Shown here piece by piece: positions 1 to 8,914 of a stretch of 42,347 nt of DNA (within the stretch, counting starts at the first letter, position 1; each line of letters starts with the position of its first letter). The position numbers and the translations under genes were made by a program. The notes beneath the pieces are model-generated. The model was not told the DNA's origin and searched no databases. It saw nothing but the letters and a program-made list of their open reading frames with translations. This stretch comes from an uncultured Oscillibacter sp. (lineage in GTDB: Bacteria > Bacillota > Clostridia > Oscillospirales > Oscillospiraceae). The stretch lies in assembly GCA_910576845.1 (NCBI GenBank), contig CAJTJA010000013.1, positions 1 through 42,347 of the forward strand. Reading direction: 5' to 3'.

Positions 1-994
1 CGTCCTCGCCGGCCTTCAGGGTGACGATGGTCTCGGAACCGGCGGGCTGGCTGGCATACACGGTGACGGGGAGGGCACCTTCCACGGGCTCCCGGGAGAT
101 GAGGATCTGCTCGGGACGTACAGCCAGCACGCAGTCGAACTCGCCGCTGGTGGGTCTCTTCTCAGTGGTGAGATGCTCAGCGGAGAATGTATGGCCGCCC
201 AGCTCACTCTTAACCACCAGATCCCCGCCCTTCATCTCGGCCTTGCCGGGAACCAGGTTGATCCGGGGGTTGCCGATGAAGTCAGCGGCCTCCAAATCAA
301 TGGGGTTGTTGTACAGCTCCATGGGAGTGGCCACCTGGTTCAGCTCGCCAGACTTAAAGAGGGCGATCTTGGTGGACATGGTCAGAGCTTCCACCTGGTC
401 GTGGGTGACGTAGATAATGGTGGTGCCCAGTTCCTTATGGAGGCGCTGGAGCTCGGAACGCATGTCAATGCGGAGCTTAGCATCCAGGTTGGAGAGGGGC
501 TCGTCGAGCAGGAGGAGCTTAGGGCTGGAAGCCACGGCACGGGCGATGGCCACACGCTGCTGCTGGCCGCCGGAAAGCTCGGTGGGATAGCGGTCCTTGT
601 ACATGTCAATCCGCATCATCCGCAGAGAGTCCATGACCCGGCGGTCAATCTCATCGTGGCTCATTTTCTGAATCTTCAGGCCAAAGGAGATATTATTGTA
701 CACAGTCATGTGGGGCCACAGAGCGTAGGACTGGAACACCAGGTTCAGCCCGCGCTTGCTGGGCTCGGCGTAATATGCGTCGTCAGCGTTGATCATCTCC
801 ACGCCGTCAATGGTCATGATGCCATTCTGGGGCTTTTCCAAACCGGAGACCACGCGGAGGGTGGTGGTCTTGCCGCAGCCAGAAGGACCCAGCAGAGTCA
901 TGAAGTCTCCGTCTTCAATGGTGAGGTTGATATTGCGGAGGACGTGGTTGTTGCCGTAAAATTTGTCAATATTTTTCAGTTCAATGCGGCTCAT
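1..994 (-). CDS. ABC importer ATP-binding protein (MalK/UgpC/AfuC type), partial at 3' end
   Basis: Cytoplasmic ATPase that powers an importer; the gene runs off the left edge, leaving about 331 residues. Visible in order: Walker A GPSGCGKTTT near residue 36, Q-loop in VFQSYALWPH, signature LSGGQQQR, Walker B LLLLDEPLSNLD, switch histidine in YVTHDQ, then the start of a C-terminal TOBE-type regulatory domain (VRPEQILIS). The ATG is preceded by AGAAAGGAAA. It lies 204 bp downstream of the fused permease on the same strand and is most likely its motor. Family knowledge: AfuC/FbpC and MalK/UgpC ATPases share this layout, so the substrate cannot be read from this subunit. A second copy of the same kind of gene lies at 14332-15354. 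Confidence 0.93.
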   Translation of the reverse strand, partial: MSRIELKNIDKFYGNNHVLRNINLTIEDGDFMTLLGPSGCGKTTTLRVVSGLEKPQNGIMTIDGVEMINADDAYYAEPSKRGLNLVFQSYALWPHMTVYNNISFGLKIQKMSHDEIDRRVMDSLRMMRIDMYKDRYPTELSGGQQQRVAIARAVASSPKLLLLDEPLSNLDAKLRIDMRSELQRLHKELGTTIIYVTHDQVEALTMSTKIALFKSGELNQVATPMELYNNPIDLEAADFIGNPRINLVPGKAEMKGGDLVVKSELGGHTFSAEHLTTEKRPTSGEFDCVLAVRPEQILISREPVEGALPVTVYASQPAGSETIVTLKAGED

Positions 995-1083
995 ATGGCA
1001 CGTTTCCTTTCTGATATTGTCTAAAACTCCCCATACCGTCCCAACTCCCGTCCCTCGTCCCCCCGCAGGGGGTGGGGGATGCT

Positions 1084-1107
1084 CAAGGGGGAGCCTGCTC
1101 CCCCTTG
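1084..1107. repeat. 10-bp stem hairpin between permease and ATPase genes
   Basis: CAAGGGGGAG and CTCCCCCTTG pair perfectly around a 4-nt loop. No T-tract follows on either strand, so it looks like a processing or stability hairpin or an intergenic repeat rather than a classical terminator. It sits in the 204-bp gap between the two importer genes. Confidence 0.6.
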
Positions 1108-1198
1108 AAGGGAGGTGGAGCAAGGGAGCGTGCGCAGTTCTCGCCAGAGGCCACAGGCCGGCGGCGGGAACGGAGCTAAGCGGACTTTGCGACGCCTC

Positions 1199-3043
1199 TT
1201 ACCAGCTCTTGCCGATATCCGCGCCGGCGACCTTGTTGGCGAAGATATAGCAGAACAGGATGAACAGCAGCACGCACACGGAGATAGCGTCGGACATCTG
1301 GGCATAGCCCTCCTGAGAATAGGTGAACGCCAGATAGGACATGGTCCGGGTGGTGGGAGTCATCATGATAATGATGAGGTCCAGCTCCTTGGCGATGGAG
1401 ATGAACACCAGCATCAAGCCGGAGATGAAGCCGTTCTTCGCCAGGGGGACGATGATGGTGGCCATCCGCTTCCAGAAGCTGGCGCCGGCGATGTCCGCGG
1501 CCTCCTCCAGCTCCACGCTGATGGAGAGCATGTTGGCGGTGCCGGAGCGGCTGGCAAAGGGGAAGTGCTTGACCACGGAGGTGAGAACGATCAGGGTAAA
1601 GGTGCCGTAGAGGGAGGGAATCAGTCCGCCCAGGTGGGGGATGCTGAACATGGAGAAGTACATGGTGGAGAACGCCACGCCGCTCATCAGATAGGGGACG
1701 AACACCAGCTGCTCGGTGAGGTTGCCGTACCACTTGCCCCGGCCCCGGGAGCTGATGTAGCCCAGGAACTGGCCGCAGAAAGCGGTGATGAGGGAGGTGA
1801 TGATGGTCAGGCGCACGGTGTTGTAGAGGGCGTTGAAGAACTCCTTGTTGCGGAAGATGCCTTCATAGTTCGTGTACTTTTCCGCATCGCCGGCCTGACC
1901 GATCCAGTTGTAAAGGGTCAGGTTCTCGGGACCATAGCCCGCGCCGGTGGTGATCTGGAAGGTTTCCATAATCAGCACGAAGAAAGGCATAACCATAGCC
2001 AGGAACAGGAAGATGCCCAGGAAGCCCATCATAGGCTTCTTCGCCGAGCCCAGAGGCATCAGGGTGCTCCGGCCGCCCTTGCCGCCGACGGTAGCGTAAG
2101 ACTTGCGCACGCCGATGGCCTTCTGGTTGCTCATCAGAATCATGGCAGCCAGGCCTACCAGGACGATGCTCATAGCGTAACCAACGCCCCGGGGACCCTG
2201 GTCAATGTACACGCGCATACGGGTAGCCAGGGTGTAGTAGCCGATGCGGTTGCCCAGGTTGGCCGCCACGCCGTAAGTACCGATGGACTTGGAGACGGTC
2301 ATGACCAGGGCGGAGAGCACGGAGGGAAGAATCAGCGGCAGGGTGATGTAGCGGAGAATCTGGGCCTTGTTGGCGCCTTGAATCTCGCCCATCTCCTCCA
2401 GCTCCGAGTTGATGGAGCGGAGTGCGCCGGAAACCTGGATGTAAGAGAACGCGTAGTAGTGCATGGACATGCACAGCACGATGGCCGTGGGGCCGTAGGC
2501 CAGCCAGTCAGGAATCGGTATGCCCATACCGGTGAGGAATCCGTTTGCGCCGCTGGTGGGCGTGCGGAACACCGCAAGCCACGCGATAGCCTTGGTCCAG
2601 GAGGGGATCATGTAGGGCACTGTGATCAGGATGCCCAGAATCTTCTTGCCGGGGAGGTCGGTGCGGATCATCAGCCAAGCCAGCACCGAGCCCAGAGGCA
2701 CGGAGATCAGCGTGGTGAAGAAGCCGCAGACGAAGGAGTGCATCAGGGGCTCCCACAGCACAGCCTTGGACATATTGCTGGCAATCATATACTTCCAATA
2801 ATAAAGGGTAAAATCGCCCACCTGGCCATCTACCCGGCGCAGTTCACCCTGAGCCAGGGTGAAGGTGGACTTAATCATGGTCAGCAGGGGAATGACAATC
2901 AGACAGAACAACACGATCAGGCTGACCAGCACGACCATGTTAAAGGGGTTTTTGAGCACGTTCAGAATCAGATTCTTCAACCGGCGTGCCGTCAGTTTCT
3001 TTCTGGGGGGTCTTTCCTTAGTCACGGTTACTGCATTTGACAC
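1199..3043 (-). CDS. Fused two-domain ABC importer permease (AfuB/FbpB/ThiP-like)
   Basis: Integral membrane protein of 614 residues made of two BPD_transp_1 permease halves in one chain. Each half has about six hydrophobic segments and its own EAA loop: EEMGEIQGANKAQILRY in the N-half and ELEEAADIAGASFWKRM in the C-half. Such fusions are typical of ferric-iron/AfuB, thiamine and phosphonate-type importers. An upstream ATG would extend it by 45 residues, but GTG at 3043 follows AGAGGTG at good spacing and begins a sensible basic N-terminus (VSNAVTVTKERPPRKK), so GTG is chosen. It is the first gene of a minus-strand unit with the ATPase; no binding protein is visible for this copy. It is preceded by a strong promoter and a LacI-type operator. 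Confidence 0.92.
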   Translation of the reverse strand: MSNAVTVTKERPPRKKLTARRLKNLILNVLKNPFNMVVLVSLIVLFCLIVIPLLTMIKSTFTLAQGELRRVDGQVGDFTLYYWKYMIASNMSKAVLWEPLMHSFVCGFFTTLISVPLGSVLAWLMIRTDLPGKKILGILITVPYMIPSWTKAIAWLAVFRTPTSGANGFLTGMGIPIPDWLAYGPTAIVLCMSMHYYAFSYIQVSGALRSINSELEEMGEIQGANKAQILRYITLPLILPSVLSALVMTVSKSIGTYGVAANLGNRIGYYTLATRMRVYIDQGPRGVGYAMSIVLVGLAAMILMSNQKAIGVRKSYATVGGKGGRSTLMPLGSAKKPMMGFLGIFLFLAMVMPFFVLIMETFQITTGAGYGPENLTLYNWIGQAGDAEKYTNYEGIFRNKEFFNALYNTVRLTIITSLITAFCGQFLGYISSRGRGKWYGNLTEQLVFVPYLMSGVAFSTMYFSMFSIPHLGGLIPSLYGTFTLIVLTSVVKHFPFASRSGTANMLSISVELEEAADIAGASFWKRMATIIVPLAKNGFISGLMLVFISIAKELDLIIIMMTPTTRTMSYLAFTYSQEGYAQMSDAISVCVLLFILFCYIFANKVAGADIGKSW

Positions 3044-3150
3044 GATAACACCTCTTTCTGATAACTGCCGGGAACTCCCTGGGCGATCGAGTCCTCCCAT
3101 CCGGTCACGCCCAAGGCCGTTCACACGGGGCGGAAATGCGTCCGCTCTGC

Positions 3151-3164
3151 GCAAACGTTTGCGA
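3151..3164. promoter_or_regulatory. LacI-family-type operator, perfect 14-bp palindrome
   Basis: CGCAAACGTTTGCG is fully palindromic with the central CG step typical of LacI/GalR and CcpA-type operators. It lies 14 nt downstream of the -10 box of the importer promoter, where bound repressor would block transcription. The same core recurs before the exporter operon. Confidence 0.7.
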
Positions 3165-3177
3165 CTTTCTGAATTCA

Positions 3178-3207
3178 TTATAAAGAATCCAAAGTGGTTT
3201 TGTCAAT
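3178..3207 (-). promoter_or_regulatory. Sigma-A promoter of the fused permease/ATPase unit
   Basis: On the minus strand, consensus TTGACA and TATAAT are separated by 18 nt. The leader to the GTG start is about 130 nt and carries the operator near its 5' end. Confidence 0.8.
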
Positions 3208-3362
3208 TGTCAGCCTCCCGATTTTGAAGGAGCTTTTTTGTTTGTTTTCACGGTTTGTTCACAATCTAGACAAATAGCTTCACATCGTTTTTGCTATTTT
3301 GCCAATTGCATTTTTACAAAATTTCTGAAACTGTGGATACGTTTTCACCAAATTTGCTCACG
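3208..3362. other. AT-rich gap between importer promoter and exporter genes
   Basis: No coding signal. It separates the 3' end of the exporter unit from the importer promoter, both on the minus strand. A short imperfect stem followed by TTTTTT near 3213-3240 points the wrong way (plus strand) for either unit, so no clear exporter terminator is assigned. Confidence 0.5.
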
Positions 3363-5093
3363 CTATGCTTGAAACTGCGCGGCATAAAGCTGAGCGTAAA
3401 CGCCTCCGGCGGCCAGCAGCTCCTCATGGGTTCCCTGCTCCGCCGCTCCGCCCTGGTCCAAAACCAGGATGCAGTCTGCCCTGCGGATCGTAGCCAGCCG
3501 GTGCGCGATCACAAAGCAGGTCCGCCCCTGGCGCAGCCGCTCCATAGCCAGGCTGATCTCTCCTTCCGTTTCCGTGTCCACGTTGCTGGTAGCCTCATCC
3601 AAAATAACAATATCCGCATCTGTCAGAAGACAGCGGGCCACTGCCAGCAGCTGCCGCTGCCCCTTGGAAATGCCCTCATCCGTGAGGATTGTATCGTACC
3701 CCTGAGGAAGAGAAGAGATAAAACGGTGGATGCGGGCAGCCTTGGCAGCTTCCACAATCTGTTCCCGGCCTGCTCCCGGCGCACCGTAGGCAATATTTTC
3801 CGCAACGGTGCCCCCAAAGAGCCAGGTATCCTGAAGAACAAGGGCCAGCCGCCGGCGGAGCCCGTCCCGGCTATAAGAGTTCAGAGAAAGCCCATCCAAT
3901 GTAATAGAGCCGCTTTGAGGACGGTAAAACCGGAGGAGCAAAGAAACCAGGGTGGTTTTGCCCGCGCCGGTGGGACCCACCACGGCGGCAAAGCTCCCGG
4001 CCGGAATATGAGCGGTAAAGTCCCGGAGAACCGGGCGGCGGTGGTCATATCCGAAGGTCACATGGTCGAAACGGATATCGCCTCTCAGATGCTCCACGGG
4101 CAGGGCCTCCGGCGGGTCCGCGGACTCCTCTTCTTCGTCCAGCAGATCCAGCACCCGTTCCGCCGCCGCCGCACTGGCCTGGAGCTCACTGAGGAGGTTC
4201 GCCGCCTCCCGGATCGGGCCGGAAAACTTCCGTGAGTAGAGGACAAAGGAAGAAAGGCTTCCCAGGGACAGTCCGCCTCCCAGATACAGCAGCGCCCCAA
4301 ATACGCTGACCGCCGTCAAGGACAGATTATTGACAAAGTTCACCGAAGGGCCCAGAGAAGCGCTGGCCCGGTCCGCATCGTAGTAAGCCCGGGAGGCTGC
4401 GTCGTTCCGGCTGTCGAAAAGACCCATGTCCGCCTCCTCCACACCATATGTCTGAATGGAACGGCGGCAGCCCATCCGCTCCTCGGCAAACCCGTTCAGG
4501 GCTCCCAATTCCTTGGAACGGAGACGGAACAAAGGGTGAATATGCTTCATCTGCAAACGGGTCAGCGCCGCCGACAGAGGAACCGTGACAAAAAACACCA
4601 GCGTCAGCCGCGGGGAAATCAGCAGCAGCATCAAGAAGGAGCCCGCCACTGTGAAAAGGCTGGTTCCCAGCTGGAGCAGGTCTGTGGAAATAGTGGCGTT
4701 GACGGTATCCACATCGTAGCACACCCGGCTGATGAGATCTCCCGCCGGATGGGTGTCAAAGTAGTCCACCGGCAGCTCGCTCATGCGGTCGAAAGCAGCT
4801 TTCCGCAGGTCATGAGAAACCGACTGCGCCACCCGGATCAGGCGGGAGGAAACGGCATAATTAAATAAGGAAGCCAGTGCGTAGCAGCCCAGCATCCCGG
4901 TACAGTTCCAAAACACCGCCGGAAAATCCACTCCCCCTGCCCGGACACCCACAGCGTCCACGGCTCTTCCAGAGAGAAGAGGCGCTGCCAGGGACAGCAG
5001 GTTCCCCCCCAGCAGCAAAATCAGCAGTATCAGGAATGAGATACCATAGGGCCGGAGAAAACGGCTCAGGCGAACAAGTACATTCTTTTTCAT
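3363..5093 (-). CDS. ABC exporter half-transporter, catalytic NBD partner (YheH/TM288 type)
   Basis: Membrane exporter subunit of 576 residues: an N-terminal six-helix ABC_membrane domain (to about residue 310), then an NBD. The NBD has Walker A GPTGAGKTTL near 372, a non-standard signature ISKGQRQ near 473 (LSGGQ expected), a complete Walker B with catalytic glutamate VILDEATSNVD, and switch histidine VIAHRLAT. Its ATG overlaps the upstream exporter gene by ATGA, implying translational coupling and 1:1 synthesis. Family knowledge: in heterodimeric exporters such as TM287/288 the subunit with the normal Walker B carries the altered signature, because the two ATP sites are shared. Substrate unknown; lipids, drugs or peptides are possible. 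Confidence 0.93.
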   Translation of the reverse strand: MKKNVLVRLSRFLRPYGISFLILLILLLGGNLLSLAAPLLSGRAVDAVGVRAGGVDFPAVFWNCTGMLGCYALASLFNYAVSSRLIRVAQSVSHDLRKAAFDRMSELPVDYFDTHPAGDLISRVCYDVDTVNATISTDLLQLGTSLFTVAGSFLMLLLISPRLTLVFFVTVPLSAALTRLQMKHIHPLFRLRSKELGALNGFAEERMGCRRSIQTYGVEEADMGLFDSRNDAASRAYYDADRASASLGPSVNFVNNLSLTAVSVFGALLYLGGGLSLGSLSSFVLYSRKFSGPIREAANLLSELQASAAAAERVLDLLDEEEESADPPEALPVEHLRGDIRFDHVTFGYDHRRPVLRDFTAHIPAGSFAAVVGPTGAGKTTLVSLLLRFYRPQSGSITLDGLSLNSYSRDGLRRRLALVLQDTWLFGGTVAENIAYGAPGAGREQIVEAAKAARIHRFISSLPQGYDTILTDEGISKGQRQLLAVARCLLTDADIVILDEATSNVDTETEGEISLAMERLRQGRTCFVIAHRLATIRRADCILVLDQGGAAEQGTHEELLAAGGVYAQLYAAQFQA

Positions 5094-6802
5094 TCCAGCC
5101 CTCCCATCTGCAGTTCCGCCATGCGCTGGTAACGCCTGCAGGTTTTCAAAAGCTGGCTGTGAGAACCCTGCGCCGTAATCACGCCGTCTTCCAGCACCAA
5201 GATGCGGTCCGACTCCCGGAGAGACGCCACCCGCTCAGAGATCACTGCCAGAGTAACATGGGGACAGTCCCGCCGGATAGCCGTGTGAAGCGCGGCGGCA
5301 GTGCGGTAGTCCAGCGCACTGTCAGCGCTGTCCAAAATTAAAATACCCGGATGCGCCGCCAGAGCCCTGGCTATCAGCAAACGCTGGCGCTGTCCGCCGG
5401 AGAGGTTGGCTCCCCGGATGTCCAGCCGGGTATCCAGCCCTTCAGGCAAAGCCTCAATAAAATCCCAGGCCTGCGCTGTCTTTGCCGCGGAAATTACATC
5501 TTCTCTCGGAATATTCCGCAGAAATGAAATGTTTTCGTAAACGCTGTCGTTCAGCAGCGCTTCATTCTGAAACACCGCGCCGAAGCGGCCCCGAAGCATC
5601 TCCCGGCTGAGGGTAGAAACATTCTGTCCGCTCACCCAGACCACACCGGCTTCCGCATCGTAGAGCCGGAGCAGCAGGGAGACCAGCGTGGTCTTTCCAG
5701 CGCCGGTGGGGCCGAGGATACCCAGCATCTCACCCTTATTTAAAGAAAAACCGGCCCCGTCCAGGTCCTTTTCCACCCCGAGATAAGAAAACGACACATT
5801 CTCCATCCCCAGTTCCGGGCCGCCCGCATCCTCCGGCCGCGAAAGCTGGGCAAGCTGATCTTCCGGAATTAAAAGCACCTCTTCAATCCGCCGGGCAGAG
5901 GCCACGCCCTTGCTGAATTTGACAAACAGTTTCGCAAGGCCAAGAGTAGCAGTCTGGATAAGCGTGAAGTAAGAGAGGAACGCCACGATCTGGCCGGAAG
6001 CCATCCGCCCCCGGTCCACCAGCAGGGCCCCCGCCAGCACCACCAGCACCAGGCCCAAATTCAGCAGAAAATCCGACAGCGGATTTGCGGCAGCCATAAT
6101 CTGCCCCGCCGCCTCCTCCGCCTGCCGGGCAGATTGGCTGGCGGCGGCAAAGCGGTCCCGCTCCCTGCCCTGACAGGTCAGCGCTTTTACAACTCGAACG
6201 CCGGAGGCATTTTCCCGAATCACCCGGACAATCGTATCCACCGCCTCCTGAGCTCCGGTGTATCGGGGAATTCCCTGCCGTGTCACCATCCAAATGGTGA
6301 AAAAAGTAGCGGAACAAACAGCCAGCTGCACCAAAGCCAGGGGCGGAGCCCGAAAAAATGTCAGCACCAGTCCGCCCAACACCAGCATGGGGGCACGGAT
6401 TCCCCCCCGCTGAATTTTGTCAAACATCTGGTGAACATGATAGGTGTCGTTGGTCAGCCGGGACACCAGGGAAGACGCAGAAAACCGGTCTATCTGGGCC
6501 TGTGAGAGAAACAGCGTCCGCCGGTAGAGGTCCCGGCGAAGCTGCCGGGTCATATCCATGGAAACCCACGCCGCCATACGGTTGGCGGTGATATTGCAGA
6601 AGGCCGCGCCGAAGGCCATCAGCAGCATCAGCCCGCCGGCCCGCCGGATGGCGGAAATATCCCGGAGAGGGACACAGTCGTCAATGATATGCGCCAGCAA
6701 AAGGGGAAGCAGCAGCTCCAGAACAGCGGCGGTAAATTTTACCGTCACTCCCACCGCCACCCGCGGAGCATGGGGGCGAAGATAGCCAAGAACCGTCTTC
6801 AT
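5090..6802 (-). CDS. ABC exporter half-transporter, degenerate NBD partner (YheI/TM287 type)
   Basis: Membrane exporter subunit of 570 residues with an ABC_membrane domain followed by an NBD. Walker A GPTGAGKTT is near residue 363 and the signature LSGGQRQR is canonical. The residue after the Walker B aspartate is serine (LILDSADSALD, about position 492) instead of glutamate, and the switch histidine is replaced by glutamate (VISERVAS, about 523). Both changes remove hydrolysis at the site this Walker B builds, fitting a heterodimer with one working site. A longer start 12 codons upstream exists, but the chosen ATG follows GAGAGGAGGGG. Expression likely starts at its own promoter under a LacI-type operator. 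Confidence 0.93.
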   Translation of the reverse strand: MKTVLGYLRPHAPRVAVGVTVKFTAAVLELLLPLLLAHIIDDCVPLRDISAIRRAGGLMLLMAFGAAFCNITANRMAAWVSMDMTRQLRRDLYRRTLFLSQAQIDRFSASSLVSRLTNDTYHVHQMFDKIQRGGIRAPMLVLGGLVLTFFRAPPLALVQLAVCSATFFTIWMVTRQGIPRYTGAQEAVDTIVRVIRENASGVRVVKALTCQGRERDRFAAASQSARQAEEAAGQIMAAANPLSDFLLNLGLVLVVLAGALLVDRGRMASGQIVAFLSYFTLIQTATLGLAKLFVKFSKGVASARRIEEVLLIPEDQLAQLSRPEDAGGPELGMENVSFSYLGVEKDLDGAGFSLNKGEMLGILGPTGAGKTTLVSLLLRLYDAEAGVVWVSGQNVSTLSREMLRGRFGAVFQNEALLNDSVYENISFLRNIPREDVISAAKTAQAWDFIEALPEGLDTRLDIRGANLSGGQRQRLLIARALAAHPGILILDSADSALDYRTAAALHTAIRRDCPHVTLAVISERVASLRESDRILVLEDGVITAQGSHSQLLKTCRRYQRMAELQMGGLE

Positions 6803-6834
6803 GCCGGCCCCTCCTCTCTGAAAGCCAAGTCCGC

Positions 6835-6846
6835 TCAAACGTTTGC
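6835..6846. promoter_or_regulatory. LacI-family-type operator before the exporter operon
   Basis: Minus-strand GCAAACGTTTGA; the central CAAACGTTTG is a perfect 10-bp palindrome identical to the core at 3151-3164. It lies 13 nt downstream of the exporter -10 box, nearly the same place as in the importer promoter. Confidence 0.65.
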
Positions 6847-6859
6847 AAATTGTTATTCT

Positions 6860-6889
6860 ATGATACTACTCCGCTTGTCGGGAAGTCAA
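6860..6889 (-). promoter_or_regulatory. Sigma-A promoter of the ABC exporter operon
   Basis: On the minus strand, TTGACT and TATCAT are separated by 18 nt, the same spacing as the importer promoter. The leader is about 50 nt. Confidence 0.65.
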
Positions 6890-7013
6890 TCCGCATTTTG
6901 ACGGAAAGCACCAGGCCCTGTCTGTGGTTTCGTCTAAGAAGATATTGTTTATCTCCTCCTTTCCGGAACCCCCATTTCTCTCCCCTTCGCGGTGCCGCCA
7001 AGCCCGCATAAGC

Positions 7014-7042
7014 TTGACATCCAATCCCTCACCTTCTATAAT
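7014..7042 (+). promoter_or_regulatory. Consensus sigma-A promoter upstream of the alpha-glucosidase
   Basis: TTGACA and TATAAT with a 17-nt spacer, a full consensus match. The first start codon is about 200 nt downstream, so transcripts would have a long leader. I recognise no riboswitch class in that leader. Confidence 0.7.
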
Positions 7043-7243
7043 CCAACTAATCCGCCTTTCCGTTATCGGAGAGCTGCCGGCGGCAAAGCTTGCCCCGGCA
7101 AATACCCCGGCCTCTCTTCCGGCGGTTCCTTCTCCACGGCAGCCGCGCCTCAGGCTCTGATAAAAGGCGGGACTCATCCTGATTATAGAACGCGGGCGGC
7201 ACACTTTATATATTTTATATTATCAGGCAGGCGGTGAAACGAT

Positions 7244-8914
7244 ATGACCCATCCCTGGTGGCAGAATAAAGCCGCATATCAAATCTACCCAAAAAGCTTC
7301 TGCGACAGCAACGGCGACGGAATCGGAGACATCCCCGGCATTCTCTCTAAGCTGGATTATCTTCAGGATCTGGGTGTGGACATTCTGTGGCTCTCTCCGG
7401 TTTACCCCTCCCCCATGGTGGACCAGGGCTACGATATCTCCGATTATTACGGCATTGATCCCTGCTTCGGCACCATGGAAGATATGGATACGCTGATCCG
7501 GGAGGCAAAGCGGCGGAACATGCATTTGGTGATGGACCTGGTGGTCAACCACTGCTCCGACCAGCACCCCTGGTTTCAGGCCGCCGTTCAGAATCGGGAG
7601 GGAAAATACGGCCATTATTTTTATCTGAAGGAAGGCCGGAACGGCGGGCCGCCCAACAACTGGCGCGCCGAATTCGGCGGGAGCTGCTGGACCCCCCTGC
7701 CCGGCTCAAACCTGTACTATTTTCATACGTTTGCCAAGGAACAGCCGGATTTGAACTGGGAGAATCCGGAGGTGCGGCGGGAAATCTGCGGCATGGTGAA
7801 TTGGTGGCTGGACAAGGGTATCTCCGGCTTCCGCCTGGACGCTATCATCAATCTGAAAAAAGACCTGAGCTGGCGGGATGGCCCGGCCGACAGCCCGGAC
7901 GGTACCTGTGCCGTGTCGAAAATGCTGCCGCAGACCACGAAAATCGGCGCGTTTTTGAACCAGCTCAAGCGGGAGTGCTTCTTTCCCCACGACGCTTTTA
8001 CAGTGGGAGAGGTATTCAGCATTGCCCAGGACCGCATTTTTGAATTCGGCGGACCGTCCGGCTATTTCTCCACGCTCTTTGACTTTGGCCACTGCACGGT
8101 GGGCCGCGCGGGCCCTTACTGGCATCAATACAAATCTTTCGATTTCCAGGCCTGGCGGGACGCTGTCTTCCAGTCCCAGCAGAATGCGGGAGACCATGTG
8201 TTCCTCTCAAATATCCTGGAAAACCACGACCAGCCCCGGTGCCCCAGCTTCTTCCTGCCGGAGGGAGACGACAGCTACGAGGGCATCACCGCCCTGGCTA
8301 CGCTTTTCCTGCTGCTGCGGGGCATTCCTTTTATCTACCAGGGCCAGGAAATTGGAATGCGAAACGGAGCCTTCCCCACGGCAGACGATTTTGAGGACCT
8401 GAGCACCCGGGAGCAGTACCACGCCGCCCTGCGGGCTGGCCTGACGCCCCAAGCCGCCATGGCGGTCTGCCGCCGCCACAGCCGGGACAACGCCAGGACG
8501 CCCATGCAGTGGACCGGAGGCAAACACGCCGGCTTTACCAGCGGGGTCCCCTGGTTCCCGGTAAATCCCAATTATCAGGAAATCAATGTGGAGGCCGATG
8601 CGGCCCGCAGCCGCTCTGTGCGGGAATATTATAAGCGTCTGCTGTCTCTGCGGAAAGACCCCGCCTGGGAAAACATTCTGGTCTATGGCGGCTTTCAGCC
8701 CGCCTTTTGTGAAGAGGAAAATATCTTCGCTTATTACCGGACCGGGGAAAGCTCGGGAAAGCGGGTCCTGGTACTCTGCCACTATGGCAGAGGCATGGCG
8801 GACATTCCTCTCACGGACCCCTTCCTGGTGCTGGCGGACAACTGCGGCGGCTTGGACATCCAGGCAGGGCGCCTGCGGCTGAAGGCCTATCAAGCCGTTG
8901 TTCTGGCGCTCTAG
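7244..8914 (+). CDS. GH13 alpha-glucosidase (oligo-1,6-glucosidase/alpha-glucosidase type)
   Basis: Cytoplasmic glycoside hydrolase of 556 residues with no signal peptide; it cleaves alpha-linked glucose from short oligosaccharides. The GH13 barrel shows a calcium loop DSNGDGIGD (21-29), region I DLVVNH, nucleophile D199 in GFRLDAI, acid/base E256 in TVGEVF, and transition-state D329 in ENHDQPR. The expected beta-sandwich domain C ends the protein. Length and motifs fit the oligo-1,6-glucosidase / dextran glucosidase / trehalose-6-phosphate hydrolase group; the exact specificity cannot be settled by eye. The stop codon TAG is also the first three bases of a repeat (8912-8928). It is divergent from the exporter operon and lies upstream of the solute-sensing trio. 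Confidence 0.93.
   Translation: MTHPWWQNKAAYQIYPKSFCDSNGDGIGDIPGILSKLDYLQDLGVDILWLSPVYPSPMVDQGYDISDYYGIDPCFGTMEDMDTLIREAKRRNMHLVMDLVVNHCSDQHPWFQAAVQNREGKYGHYFYLKEGRNGGPPNNWRAEFGGSCWTPLPGSNLYYFHTFAKEQPDLNWENPEVRREICGMVNWWLDKGISGFRLDAIINLKKDLSWRDGPADSPDGTCAVSKMLPQTTKIGAFLNQLKRECFFPHDAFTVGEVFSIAQDRIFEFGGPSGYFSTLFDFGHCTVGRAGPYWHQYKSFDFQAWRDAVFQSQQNAGDHVFLSNILENHDQPRCPSFFLPEGDDSYEGITALATLFLLLRGIPFIYQGQEIGMRNGAFPTADDFEDLSTREQYHAALRAGLTPQAAMAVCRRHSRDNARTPMQWTGGKHAGFTSGVPWFPVNPNYQEINVEADAARSRSVREYYKRLLSLRKDPAWENILVYGGFQPAFCEEENIFAYYRTGESSGKRVLVLCHYGRGMADIPLTDPFLVLADNCGGLDIQAGRLRLKAYQAVVLAL

Noticed and set aside
173..1024. Plus-strand frame of 283 codons at the left edge
   Set aside because: It is the antisense shadow of the ATPase gene; the minus-strand reading shows all ABC motifs.
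1115..3040. Plus-strand frame of 641 codons opposite the fused permease
   Set aside because: Gly/His/Gln-rich shadow without family features; the minus strand carries a clear two-domain permease.
6866..7204. Minus-strand frame of 112 codons in the divergent gap
   Set aside because: No ribosome site, and it runs through the exporter promoter; no recognisable domain.
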